From contig OX595994.1 of assembly GCA_951394045.1 (NCBI GenBank), forward strand, positions 620,001-684,000: a DNA stretch of 64,000 bases. Reading direction: 5' to 3'. Each line of letters opens with the position of its first letter. Positions within the stretch are counted from its first letter, which is position 1. The DNA is from Nitzschia sp. DOCU1. Lineage: Eukaryota; Bacillariophyta; Bacillariophyceae; Bacillariales; Bacillariaceae. The translations under genes and the position numbers were made by a program. The notes under the pieces were generated by a model. The model was not told the origin of the DNA. It made no database searches and was given only the letters and a program-made list of their open reading frames with translations. Positions 10,751 to 20,535 of the stretch are shown one piece after another.

Positions 10751-11595
10751 CTAAAAGAAACGAGGAGCCTTCTTCGAGCTGCTCTCCAGGGTAGTCTCTT
10801 TGTTGAAACCCATGGCACCTAGCTTGTCAGTGCTAGCTGCCTTGATGTTCAAAGCCTCCATTCGAAGGAGTGCCATTTCAACCGCAGTCTTTCCCCAATC
10901 TTTTCCGTGATTGTTGTCGCCGCTGCTTCGAGCCTTAACCTGCGCTTCATTATTACAATTCAAGACGCCGTAGACAATGGGAAGGGACGTTTGCAACTGC
11001 ACACTCATCAAACCAGAAGAAACAGCTTCCGAAATGTACTCAAAGTGTTGAGTCTAGAAGGGATTTTTTGTTAGACATGGCTTGACATCCCGGAAAGGGA
11101 AAAAATGATGCTCCAGTCCAAAATTACTTACTTCACCCTTGATCAACACACCAGCACATACAATAGCGTCTACAGTTCCACTCAACGCCAAGAATCGAGC
11201 CGCCAAAGGAAGCTCGTAGGATCCAGGAACGGACGTCTCAAAGATATTTTCTTCCTTGACTTTGCACTCTTTAAGCGCCGCCTTGCACCCTGCGACCAAG
11301 TTGCTGACATGTTCGTCGTTCCAACGCGTACGGATGATTCCAATTCGAACGTCGGTGCCGTCAAGATCACCAAAAGAAACTTCGCTTTCGGCAGCCTAAA
11401 GAAGAAGAAGAAGAAGAAGAAGGTCATTGTTTTGAGCCGGAAGCACGACGGCGGGTTATTTCTGGCATTGTCGGCGTCACTTACTCTGCGAGCAGTATCC
11501 AAATTGGCAGCAGGAGAGACTTTGGGGGCAAATCCCAAAGTCGCCGGCGTAAGAGCCAAGGCCAGAGTCAGAGCAAACTGTTTCAAGAGTCCCAT
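10751..11595 (-). CDS. ribH: 6,7-dimethyl-8-ribityllumazine synthase, plastid-targeted
   Basis: Three exons on the minus strand: 11595-11485, 11395-11132 and 11053-10751, giving 225 residues. Both introns (89 and 78 bp) have GTAAGT donors and fall between codons; the first ends in a CTT-repeat polypyrimidine tract. Exon 1 is a signal peptide ending at TLGFAP, the diatom plastid motif. The mature enzyme shows [39 protein letters not shown] joined to [11 protein letters not shown], and [19 protein letters not shown], all family signatures. Lumazine synthase condenses 5-amino-6-ribitylamino-uracil with dihydroxybutanone phosphate, the penultimate step of riboflavin synthesis. The catalytic histidine is in the NHG or QHFEY segment by family analogy. 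It is divergent from the ABC1-type kinase gene. Confidence 0.95.
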
Positions 11596-12072
11596 TGTAG
11601 CACGCACTAGCGTTTTATTATGAATCCAACAAATGAGAAGATATCTAAAGCCGATGACGGGATAGGCACTCGTCGTTTGGCTTCGTGCCCGGAATTTCGA
11701 CAGCCAGCTGGCAAATGGCAGCATCAACTTCTTTCTCGCGCCTTCTTTTCGATGCATCACCCGTCTGCTTTGCAGGCGCGATGAGGTGGTGACCGGCGCG
11801 CGAACGATCTTTGCTTTTTGGCGCCAAATCAACGCCGACCAGTTCGACCAACGATCTTGAGGTTCCGTCAGCCAATCATCGGAGGGAGAGATCGGTCACA
11901 TCAACGCGCTGCCGTCATTCTTCCTCTTGCCCTTCCCATGGTGGTACCCATGCGAAGGCGGCCTATGAATCACAAAATGGACAATGAGAATGCAAATGAC
12001 ATCTCACCGGGCAAGATCAAAGATTCACAAGTTGTAGACCGGCGTGATATAAAAGCAGAAAAGACCGTGAAA
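11596..12072. promoter_or_regulatory. Divergent promoter region of ribH and ABC1K gene
   Basis: The gap between the ribH start (11595, minus) and the preferred kinase start (12073, plus) should serve as a shared promoter region. Open frames cross it on both strands. The plus-strand frame is open back to 11818 and has an ATG at 11938, so part of this stretch could be coding if the kinase begins earlier. No specific site was identified. Confidence 0.4.
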
Positions 12073-14294
12073 ATGATTCGGCGATTGAGTTCGTGGTTGT
12101 GGCTGCTTTCTTTGCTCGTGCTGGCATCGGTTCGGCACGATGTCGCCGTCGCATTTGCACCTCAGCAAACGACGACGAGAATGGCTCGCATTTCCATTCG
12201 GTCATTCCCTACTGTTCGAACTTCTATTCTACCAGAGACACCAGTAAGGCCGGGCAAGTATCGTCCTTCATGTACAACTATGTCGCCACTCTTTCAACAA
12301 AGCCGATTAAGTGCATCAGGCAAGCGGAACGACAGCAGCGCATTATTGCTGAGGAAAGTGTTTCGTCGGTTTCGACTGTCGTTGCTGTCGATACTCTTCT
12401 TCAATTCTGCTTTCTCCCCACGAGCATGGGCATCTACAACGATTCGACAATCCATATCGTCCCTCACTACAACCGTTCCCTGGAAGCCAATTCTAAAACT
12501 TGCCCTGTCCATCTGGGCCACAACGCTGATGGTCTCCAATTACCAAGTAAAGAAGCGGCAAGCCAAAATGGCAACTTCCGAATGGTCTAGATATGCCCAA
12601 CGCCCAGCAGCTCGAGGGAGAGCAATCGTCTGGCTGATTCTACAGCAAGCTATGTTCATCTTGGCGTCAAAACTCATTCGAGTGAAACGGTCGTCGATTA
12701 GACAGTACGCAGGGAGCCACTTTGCCGATTCCTTGCTGAAATTGGGGCCACTCTACATCAAATTGGGCCAAATCGTGTCCTGTCGAAAGAATCTTTTGGG
12801 ACCCGAGTGGATTGATGCCATGGCGAGGCTACAAGACAAGGTCCCGGCCAACACTGGTCAGGATGCCTTGGATCTTGCCTACACCACTCTCGACGGCGGG
12901 AAGGAGGAGTTTGAGGAATTATTCTCCGAATTCGACTCAACACCATTGGCCGCTGCTAGTTTGGGTCAAGTTCACAAAGCTACCCTGAGATCTAATGGAG
13001 ACATTGTAGCAGTCAAAGTTCAACGGCCGTTCCTGCGAAAGATTTATGACCAGGACTTGGAATTCCTGACGACTATTGCGCAATTTATGGACAAGATGCC
13101 CAGTTCTAGCAAAAACGTTGGAGGTGTATCTTCGTCGTGGACCAAAATCTTTCAGGACGCGGAAGTCATTCTGTATCGAGAGATCGACTACCGCGATGAA
13201 GCCGCCAATGGAGTCCGGTTTGCCGAAGACTTTGGATTGACCCGCGGGGGAAACCCGATGACTCCCAAGGCCAAGGCTCGAAACAATCAGACATTGCCAA
13301 GTGCTGCGGACTGGATCCGAGTACCATATGTCTATCAAAACATTTCCAACGAACGCCTCTTGGTGATGGAGTTTGTTCCGTCCATTAAAGTTACGAATCA
13401 AGCCAAACTGAAGGCCGCAAACGTAACGGCAGCGGACCAGTTTGATTTGGCCGATGCACTCGCACGTGCCTATTTACGTCAGTTCTGTTGTAATCTGTTC
13501 TTCTCGACCGATCCGCATCCAGGTAAGCAAGAGGGTGGCGCAAATGTATGAGGACCAATTCCCAATTTCGGACTTTCTCACTTGCTGTTTCTTGTCGTCA
13601 AGGGAATGTTGGTGTTGAAATAGCTCCCAACGGGAAGCCACGGCTTGTATTTTATGATTTCGGGCAAGCTGCTACTCTGACGCAGAACCAAGCTGACGGT
13701 ATACTCCAGATTATTGAGGCCATCATCGATATGGACGTCGATCGATCCGTGGAGGCTTTTGAGAAAATGGGGGTGTTGAAGGAAGATGCTGACTTGGACA
13801 AAGTTCGGGCCAAGGTTGAGGAGAATTATCGGACGGGTAAAGTCAAAGCGAATCGCAAAGCGATGCGACGTAAAGGATACAAGTTCAAGGACGAAGAGGA
13901 GACCAATACTACTGTAGTGGACGACGATGTTACGGAAAGCATATCGACATCGAGCAGTCATGTCAATGCCACAGCCACCAAAGAAGCCAAGGTCAAGGAT
14001 GCCGAAGTCATGTCTTTCTTTACCTTGCCGGCGGAATATGCCTTTGTGGCCCGCGCCATTTCGCAAATGGATGGCGTCGGCAAAGGTTTGGATCCGGACT
14101 TTGATTTCGTTAGCAACTCGGCGCCCTACATTGTCGAAATCAAGGGTGCTGATAAGTACATCAAGGAAGAAATGGTCAAGTTTTTTGGTGGTTTGCAAGG
14201 ACGAATCACCAAGTTTCAGACGAAAACTATACCCAAAGTTTGCGAAGAAAAACTTGCAGAGTGGAAACTTGAAGCTATCAAATTGCTCGAGTAG
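12073..14294 (+). CDS. ABC1/ADCK/UbiB-type atypical kinase, plastid-targeted
   Basis: Exons 12073-13522 and 13603-14294, separated by an 80-bp intron (donor GTAAGC, acceptor CGTCAAG), give about 713 residues. I chose the ATG at 12073 because it puts a signal peptide (MIRRLSSWLWLLSLLVL) ending in VAVAFAP, the diatom plastid motif, at the N-terminus; the frame is open upstream. The kinase-like core is clear: KLGPLYIKLGQIVSCRKNLL (the KxGQ region), LAAASLGQVHKATL (the alanine-rich loop of the family), VAVKVQRP with the conserved lysine, YREIDYRDEAANGVRFAEDF, DPHPGNV across the intron, and FYDFGQAATL as the DFG-like metal-binding motif. Such proteins support quinone and prenyl-lipid metabolism in plastids and mitochondria. 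The exact substrate cannot be told from sequence. Confidence 0.93.
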
Positions 14295-14459
14295 GATGGA
14301 TTCCTCAATTGAATTGAAGCCTCAGATTTTAATTGCCACGAATGCTATAGTTGTCAAAACTTCCCCGTACTACTCTTGCTAGTAGCAAGCAGTACACGGT
14401 AGTGTCATACATACTCGTATAGTAAAGGTTTCTATTCACTTTCACTGCATATTGTCTCA

Positions 14460-15818
14460 TCAAATTCGAAATGTCACTGCGATGCCAAAGTGATCGCTAG
14501 GAGCCACCGGAACTACTCTGGTGCTTCCGTTGAAGGTATTCCTCTTGTTCCACGTCAAGCTGGGAATGGCTGTCATTCCAAGCTTGTGGAGTTCTGCCGA
14601 TGCACTCGTCGACGGCGATGCCAGGTAGACACATCGATCAAAGCGTCGTCGCAAGTTGTTGCCCAACATTGGGTTCTCTTTACCGTCATACGTATAGTCG
14701 AACGCACTCCCTGCATCCTTCCACGTGCCACAACCTTGCGAATGCAACAGTTCCAACAAGTTTGTGTTGGGACAGTTGCCCGCTCGTTTGCGTTCATCGT
14801 CCCAGTTGAAATCGCCAGCGATCATAGCCAGCTGTAGGTTGGGATACTGACGCAGCCGCTCTTGACAAAAAGTCGCTGCTTGTACAATCTGTGCTTCACG
14901 TTGTGCTGCTCCATCGTATTGCTTCCCATCAATAAAGGACTCCAAGTGCGACGTACCAAAGAGCATGGTCGGGGTTTGCACGTACAAGAGCCCACGTCCC
15001 TGGATCGAATCGTTATAGGGAACAAATTTGGAATCGACAACCGTGGCTTGCTTGGAGATTGCTAGACCGACTCCGTAGGCTCCCCCGAGTGGTTGGGTAC
15101 AGAATCGATAACCCATGCGTTTGAGATGAGGCTCCAAGTATCGCCGCAAGGATTCCGTCAATTCTTGGAAGCCAATAAATAAGAGATTGTCCTCACAAGA
15201 TTCTAGTTCTCTGGCAATGGCTGCCATGCGCTTCTCTGGGTGTACTTGATTGGCCTCTGGATCCTGTGGACCGAACCAAACATTGTAGGAGGCAATTTGA
15301 AAGGTCGAAGGGTCAAGCTTGGATCGTTTGCCAGTGCTCAATGCGACCGCACTGCGCTCAGATGTTCCATTCGACGGCATCCGCTGACGCTTTTTCGGCT
15401 GGGCAGATTCCCGAGGAGCAGCAGGTGAAGTATTCTCGTCATCACTGCTTTCAAGTAGATCAATTACAGGAGGATCCTTCGGACGGCTCGCCTCAGCTTC
15501 GGCTGGAAGATGATTCTTCAACCCTGAAGATTCTTTCATAGTCGTTGCCGCCAAGTTCGACGCCTCGTCAGCATTGAAAGGTTCCACCCGGCAATAGACC
15601 ATGGAACCGTGGGCGATTCCTAGCTCATCCAGAGATTTTTCTATCGCCAATGGTTCCTTTCCCGCCGGATCCCGGCTCACTGCCCCCAAAATTCGCCATT
15701 TCAACGACGAAGCATCGTCATTGCCCTTTCGAATGCGCTCGACAACTTCTGACATTCCATCCAAAGGCTCCACCGAGTACTTCCAGGTACCGACATTGGA
15801 GCGAACTCGAAGCAACAT
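14460..15818 (-). CDS. TDP2-like 5'-tyrosyl-DNA phosphodiesterase with N-terminal ubiquitin-like domain
   Basis: The frame is open from 16145, but the ATG at 15818 gives a natural N-terminus (MLLRVRSNVGTWKYSVEP) and 452 residues. Residues 1 to about 85 resemble the ubiquitin-like domain at the start of NPL4 proteins. A disordered linker with an acidic SIM-like stretch (VIDLLESSDDEN) and basic clusters (KKRQRMP) follows. The C-terminal ~280 residues are an endonuclease/exonuclease/phosphatase fold with the expected motifs in order: SYNVWFG, FQELTESL, TSHLES, AGDFNWDDER and APSDHFGI, i.e. the metal and catalytic residues Asn, Glu, His, Asp-Asn and Asp-His. TDP2 removes trapped topoisomerase II peptides from 5' DNA ends. 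Vertebrate TDP2 has a UBA domain at this place, so a UBL here is an unusual variant. Confidence 0.85.
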   Translation of the reverse strand: MLLRVRSNVGTWKYSVEPLDGMSEVVERIRKGNDDASSLKWRILGAVSRDPAGKEPLAIEKSLDELGIAHGSMVYCRVEPFNADEASNLAATTMKESSGLKNHLPAEAEASRPKDPPVIDLLESSDDENTSPAAPRESAQPKKRQRMPSNGTSERSAVALSTGKRSKLDPSTFQIASYNVWFGPQDPEANQVHPEKRMAAIARELESCEDNLLFIGFQELTESLRRYLEPHLKRMGYRFCTQPLGGAYGVGLAISKQATVVDSKFVPYNDSIQGRGLLYVQTPTMLFGTSHLESFIDGKQYDGAAQREAQIVQAATFCQERLRQYPNLQLAMIAGDFNWDDERKRAGNCPNTNLLELLHSQGCGTWKDAGSAFDYTYDGKENPMLGNNLRRRFDRCVYLASPSTSASAELHKLGMTAIPSLTWNKRNTFNGSTRVVPVAPSDHFGIAVTFRI

Positions 15819-16747
15819 GTTGAAACAGAGAGGTCGCAGAGTAAGTGGGGACACGAAATGTTGAGCGTCAACGACTCGGGCGCTGAAGTTTCGGATGATG
15901 ATAGGCAGAATATTCGAAAGCGATACAACTCGATGAAACCGCATCCAATCTATACGCAGATAGATAGCTGTTAAGTTGAATACCCCCCTTACTACCTGAC
16001 GTTGCAACGACAGTACCACACACAGGAAGCAAGACCAATGTATGTACGCTAGATGAGGGGCGGTGGTCGAGAGTGTCATTGTCGCGGCGACCATCAAACA
16101 AGGTGGTCGGAGAAGTCGTCCGAAGTGTTTGACTGATGCGACCAAAGAGTCTCAGTGACACCGGCGAACGGGTGGGCCTGCGCGCATTGTAGAAGGAATC
16201 AATCATTGATGGGGAGGCAGGCGCGTAAACGTAAATACCACGTATTGTGTATGTACCAACCGAAAGGAAGGCATCCTTGCTTGGCGAAGGAGCTTCTCCC
16301 TCCAAGACGAACCGTCGGAGCGCTTTTGCTAGTTTGCAATCTCATATCGTCTGGTGACCCATGCAACAACAACAAGAGCACCATGGTGTTAAAAGAAGTC
16401 GACAATCAGCTATTCTGGAGGTCTAAACGAAGCTAGCTTGGATAACACATTGTCGAGGATCGAAACGTTGGAGTCGCCGATGATCATGAAACGTGGGATA
16501 CTCCGCTCGTAAACCATGACGAAACCGCAGAAACTGTTTCTTGGAGAGAGGAAAACGTCCACGATTTTGTCACTTTTTTCCTGCATCGACCTCACTTTCT
16601 TGCGAAATGAGCACTCTGTGTTGCTCCTTTCTTCATCATCGTCGTGAACTTCACGACGATGTTGGAGACGACAGTCCTACAGCAGCGCCACCGGCTGCTG
16701 TTTGTCTCGCAGGAAAGTTGGCAGTTCTCTGAGTTGTGGAGATGACG
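15819..16747. other. Upstream region of the TDP2-like gene, no gene seen
   Basis: The minus-strand frame stays open to 16145, but the residues before 15818 look like translated UTR. Overlapping short frames on both strands lack motifs. No RNA gene or repeat recognised. Confidence 0.35.
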
Positions 16748-16990
16748 TCCTGGGGTCCCCATGGGTGGGATCCTAAAAGCTGCCATCGGCAGCACGCCGG
16801 GATCGATCCTCGCTCGTGTTCTGTCTTTGTTCTTCTCTCTTTCTTTCAACAGATTTGTGGATTGCTCTGGTGGTGGCAGTCCAGGTCGTGTCAATCCTTC
16901 CTGGGGTCCCCTTGGGTGGGATCCTAAAAGCTATCGTATCATCCTCCCACGGTTTCGTGGCATGGGGCGGTAGCACGCCGGGAAGGATCG
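16748..16990. repeat. Direct repeat pair around GGTGGGATCCTAAAAGCT
   Basis: Two near-identical 34-bp blocks at 16748-16781 and 16899-16932 differ by one base (CATGGG versus CTTGGG). Each is followed, after a variable gap, by the same AGCACGCCGGGA motif (about 16790 and 16975). The second copy is spread out by an extra stretch. This looks like a duplicated piece of a dispersed noncoding element. On the minus strand both copies translate to similar peptides (FRIPPxGTPGR), which I regard as accidental. Its origin is unknown. Confidence 0.6.
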
Positions 16991-17945
16991 TTTGATTGTC
17001 GACAGAGGCGCTTTGATTCGAGGTGAGTTCTTTGCTGTTGTGCTGATGTTCTTTCATTCTCACAAGATTGTCCTCTTTCTGTTTTAGCTGTTGCAAGTAT
17101 CACCGACCACGACTCCAAAAGCGTTTTCGTTCATTCCCTTGTGTGAAAGGTACATCCCCGCCTGGCTTTTAAAAATATATGTAATTTGTGAGGTAGCAGC
17201 CGAAAGAAGAGGAGTGGGAAGGGGGGCAACCGGCATGGCTTGGGGCACTGGGGGCAAAGCCAGTGATACACCATTGACCCCGGAACCCCCCGTCCCACGT
17301 TGGATGCAGCAAGTTGGCGGATGAGTGGATGCTGTGGCATGTTCCAGTCCCGAACATGGTAACGCAGACATCCATGACCCCAATGATTGGACTCCATCAT
17401 AAAAATTGGCCTCCAAGGGAATGGAAGAGGATTGCTGAGGAATGTCGTCAGATGAGGTTTTGCTTGTGATGGTGGTCTACAATGGAAAGTGGAGAAGATT
17501 GATGAGAACAAAGACGTTGGCGTGACGGCAGAGGCTTCACCTTGCAATCAAAGCTACTTTGTTGGCCGGATCTGTTGTTGGAAAGTTGAGTCCTCTCTTT
17601 GTTTTGCAGGTTGACTGTGGTGTGGGTGGGTGTATTTGCCCATGTATTTGGTGTCTTTATGGTAAGTGCGAATTGTCTGGTGCTGTTTGATCATATTTTC
17701 ATATTTCTCTCCCGCGGTGCTACTTATAACCCTGTTCTTTCTTCCTTTTGCAGGCGTCTGGTGTTGTTCTACAACAAAGCCATCTTTTTCCAGAGCAACG
17801 ATCCTGATCCCTGATCTCGACCCCGATTCCAATTCTCCCCGCACACAAACAGCCTGATCAACGCAACCGGTTTGTGGTTCCGGTTTTAAAACGTCCTCCA
17901 CTCGCGTTCGTGTCTCGTCGCGGAGAGTTAAGTGTAACCTGTGCT
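16991..17945. other. Noncoding accessory DNA, no supported gene
   Basis: No gene is supported. Several overlapping frames of 60-205 codons exist on both strands; the longest (minus, 17554-18171) runs into the dispersed repeat at 17985-18150, which argues that it is repeat-derived rather than a gene. The segment marks the start of the transposon-rich block. Confidence 0.4.
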
Positions 17946-17949
17946 GGTG

Positions 17950-18266
17950 CGGGGAGGATTGGAATCGGCTGTACGCCGTCGAGTGAAGGGGATTGTGGTC
18001 TCTACTAGGCGGATCTCCCTCCCGTATGTGCGTAGAGGGAGCTCTCCTCCGGGCAGAGCAGCTGTGGCCCACCCCTCCAAAATCGAACTGCTTTGACGTA
18101 GCGGTGGGGCTCAGTAACTTTTTGTGTGAGAACGCAAAAACGAAGCCAAAAGTTCGATGAATTGTAGCCAACTCCTGGCGAGTACTACCAGTACAATAGT
18201 TTATCTACTAGCACCGGGCGGGAGAGGATTGGAATCGGCTGTACGCCGTCGAGTGAAGTGGATTGC
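17950..18266. repeat. Dispersed repeat copy A with internal 45-bp direct repeat
   Basis: The segment 17985-18150 (from GGATTGTGGTCTCTACTAGG through CCCGTATGTGCGTAGAGGGA to GAACGCAAAAACGAAGCC) is clearly related to sequence at 44428-44567 and to a short piece at 41425-41455. In addition the block GGATTGGAATCGGCTGTACG plus the following CCGTCGAGTGAAG occurs twice, at about 17956-17989 and 18227-18260, on either side of it. The pattern fits a short interspersed element family. No coding potential is credible. Confidence 0.65.
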
Positions 18267-18593
18267 AAGTTGGGCTCGGCCGGTGCAGGTGGCTTGGCTA
18301 TGCTGGCGTGATGGCGGGTTTGGCGTGCATCTTTGGTATGTTGTGTGCAGGCGCGGATGGCAGAGAGGCGGCATTTGGCGGGTGCATATGTCCAAGTCGA
18401 TATCAGGTATCATACGTGTGGAGTGTGCGAGTGGGACGGAACAGGCTGTGCAATTGCCAGTTGGGTGAGTGTTTACGATGCATGGCAGATAAAGAGCTGG
18501 TAGAATAAGGCTGCGCAGCGTATTATTTAGAAACCAACCTACAGCAAAAGACTGCGCAGTAGTTTCAGCCCTTCTACTTATCGGAGCAAGCAC

Positions 18594-19771
18594 ATGGCGA
18601 GGATATCGCAGGATAGAATAACTAGTTTGGATCGGGTGGACAGCAAACAATCAGTGATGACAACGAGGATACCGATTGTATTCATTGGCAATTTCTGCCA
18701 ATTGGATGGAATTGGCGGTGAACCCATCTTCAAGGGAGAGCCAAGTCCATTGTGGGAGCTGTGCTTGAATCAAATGGTGGAACTAGATGGGACGCACAGA
18801 TATAAGGACAATCCACTTTTGGGCGAAGCAATGAGTAAAGCACGAGATGGTGATGATGCACTGCTGCGCAGCCTATTACGCGAACGTGAAATATACCCCA
18901 ACAATCTAAAAATTCCTCAGAATTTGGATGCGCGATATGCCATATTCACCAACCAGAAACGCTCTGAAATCAACGCCAGTGTTTTCCACACGTACCTCAA
19001 TCAGTTTCACTCATCTCAGCGCGGGGATCCTATCCCAGAAGGCGCCATCATTATTCGAGGTACCGGCAAATGGTCAGTCAATATAAATTGTTGTGGGAAA
19101 GGTGTTCCGATGCACACATCACCAACCGAACCTACAAAGCAGATCCATTTCTGGCACTTTTCCATGGATGCGAGATGATGGTGAGCGAAAATATAATGGT
19201 GAAACTCGGAGTCGCAAATGGAACCTGCTGCGCATTCCAAAAAGCGGTATTCAAGCCCAATGCGCAGCTAAAACCAATGAAAGTGCATGGCCGATGGGTC
19301 AATACGGTGGCTATTGATGATGTTGATCATATTGTGTTGCGCTTCGACAAAATGCACTCTCCTTCATTTGAAGGCACCTTCAAACTCTATCCCAGATCGA
19401 AAACGATGAAGGTCCAATATCCTTGCAGTACTGACCCAAGCAAGAAGAAAAGAGAGGATCTGGCAATCGATTTAATTCACTTTCCAGCCGTGATAAATTA
19501 CGCTACTACGGTCCACAAACTACAAGGCAAATCTGTCGACAATCTCGTCGTGGTTGATTGGTGCCGTATGCGAAACTGGGCCTATGTCGTCCTTTCCAGA
19601 GTTCGTACACTGAGCGGCATTTTCCTGTCCTCTGCCTTGCCCGACGATATCTCTTTTCAGCCTGACGAAGAATATTTGAACATGATGACAAGACTACGAC
19701 AGTCAATCTTGGCCGACGACGTTGACGACGAAGATTCAGACGACGAAGATTTAGAAACAGTAGAGGTATAA
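18594..19771 (+). pseudogene. PIF1-family helicase fragment (Helitron-type or PIF1-like), frameshifted
   Basis: Two overlapping frames, 18594 to about 19075 and about 19070-19771, together cover the C-terminal two thirds of a PIF1-type DNA helicase. The first has IPIVFIGNFCQLDGIGG (PIF1 motif III, normally GDFCQL), the HRYKDNPLLGEAM region and DARYAIFTNQKRSEIN. The second has CSDAHITNRTYKADPFLALF, KLGVANGTCCAF, the motif YATTVHKLQGKSVDNLVV and the arginine-finger motif YVVLSRVRTLSG. A one-base loss near 19072 separates them. The Walker A and B motifs are missing, so the gene is 5' truncated near 18590 as well. Diatoms have large numbers of such helicase genes, many in Helitrons; no Rep nuclease domain is visible here, so the Helitron origin is only likely. 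The Ty3 element is inserted about 45 bp downstream. Confidence 0.85.
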
Positions 19772-19815
19772 TTGAATTGGAATCGCAAACTATGCGCAGC
19801 CAAATTAAGCCCTAC

Positions 19816-19936
19816 TGCACTACGTCGTTTGTAGGATCGAAAAGGTTGTGAAAATTATGGCTAGGTTAAAAACTAGATGTATTTCTCATGCAAGTTGTCT
19901 CGTAGGCTCTCGTAGTTCTAGTAGAGTCGAGACCTT
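19816..19936 (-). repeat. 3' LTR, distal fragment of 121 bp
   Basis: These 121 bp are identical to 40434-40554 of the other LTR and end exactly where the 15.4-kb element begins. The last two bases, TT (19935-19936), are the target duplication of that insertion. Together with the 411 bp at 35361-35771 they make 532 bp, the same length as the intact LTR. Confidence 0.95.
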
Positions 19937-19958
19937 CATCAGAGGGCCGGCAAATGCA
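19937..19958 (+). repeat. Left terminal inverted repeat
   Basis: This 22-bp end matches the right end (35337-35358) in inverse orientation with a single difference at position 15 (C versus A). It directly abuts the TT duplication in the LTR. Confidence 0.93.
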
Positions 19959-20535
19959 CACCCCCATAATTTCAATTCTACCCCCTTTCCATGCCAGCAT
20001 ATTCTTGATACATATGCCTGCACTTGACATCGGCTCCAAATCCATATTAAGCCAGCCCTAAATGCGGCATATTCCGTGGCGAATATTCACCTCCAAAGTA
20101 GAATGCTGCATCCAAATTCACAACTAATGCAGCATCCCCATGTAAACATCTACATCAATGAAGCAGAATGCAATATCCAGACTCCACTTCCGTTATGCAC
20201 ACCCCGCACCCCCGCCATACCACCTTCCAATCTCATGTTAGCCTTCAATCTGTATCCATCAACACTAAACCCCACTTTGTGTACCTCATTCCCATGATTC
20301 AACCAACAATGCCCCCCCCCTAGGCATGACAATACCTCAATGCTGGAGGGGATCCCCACAATCCAATGTTGGTTCTCAAGTTTTCGCATCATCGCCTCAA
20401 TGCTGGACCCCATACCAACAATCCAATGCCGGTCCTCAAGTTTCACCCCTCTTGCATAACCATTCTAATCTAACCATAATGCTAATCCTGAACAGTCAAA
20501 CATTCCTTTCCATCTCCATTTATCATTATAGAACT
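19959..20535. other. Left subterminal region of the 15.4-kb element
   Basis: No gene. The plus strand is C- and A-rich, with C-runs (for example 20311-20320), while the opposite end of the element is G-rich on the same strand, giving mirror-like composition at the two ends. Two ~62-bp units beginning CCTCAATGCTGG (about 20335 and 20397) form a short tandem repeat containing CAATCCAATG and GTCCTCAAGTTT-like blocks. Subterminal repeats are typical transposase-binding regions in CACTA-type elements; that role here is inferred. Confidence 0.55.

Noticed and set aside
17554..18171. 205-codon minus-strand frame
   Set aside because: It overlaps the dispersed repeat; the similar peptide at 44363-44560 comes from the other repeat copy, so similarity reflects repeated DNA, not a protein family.
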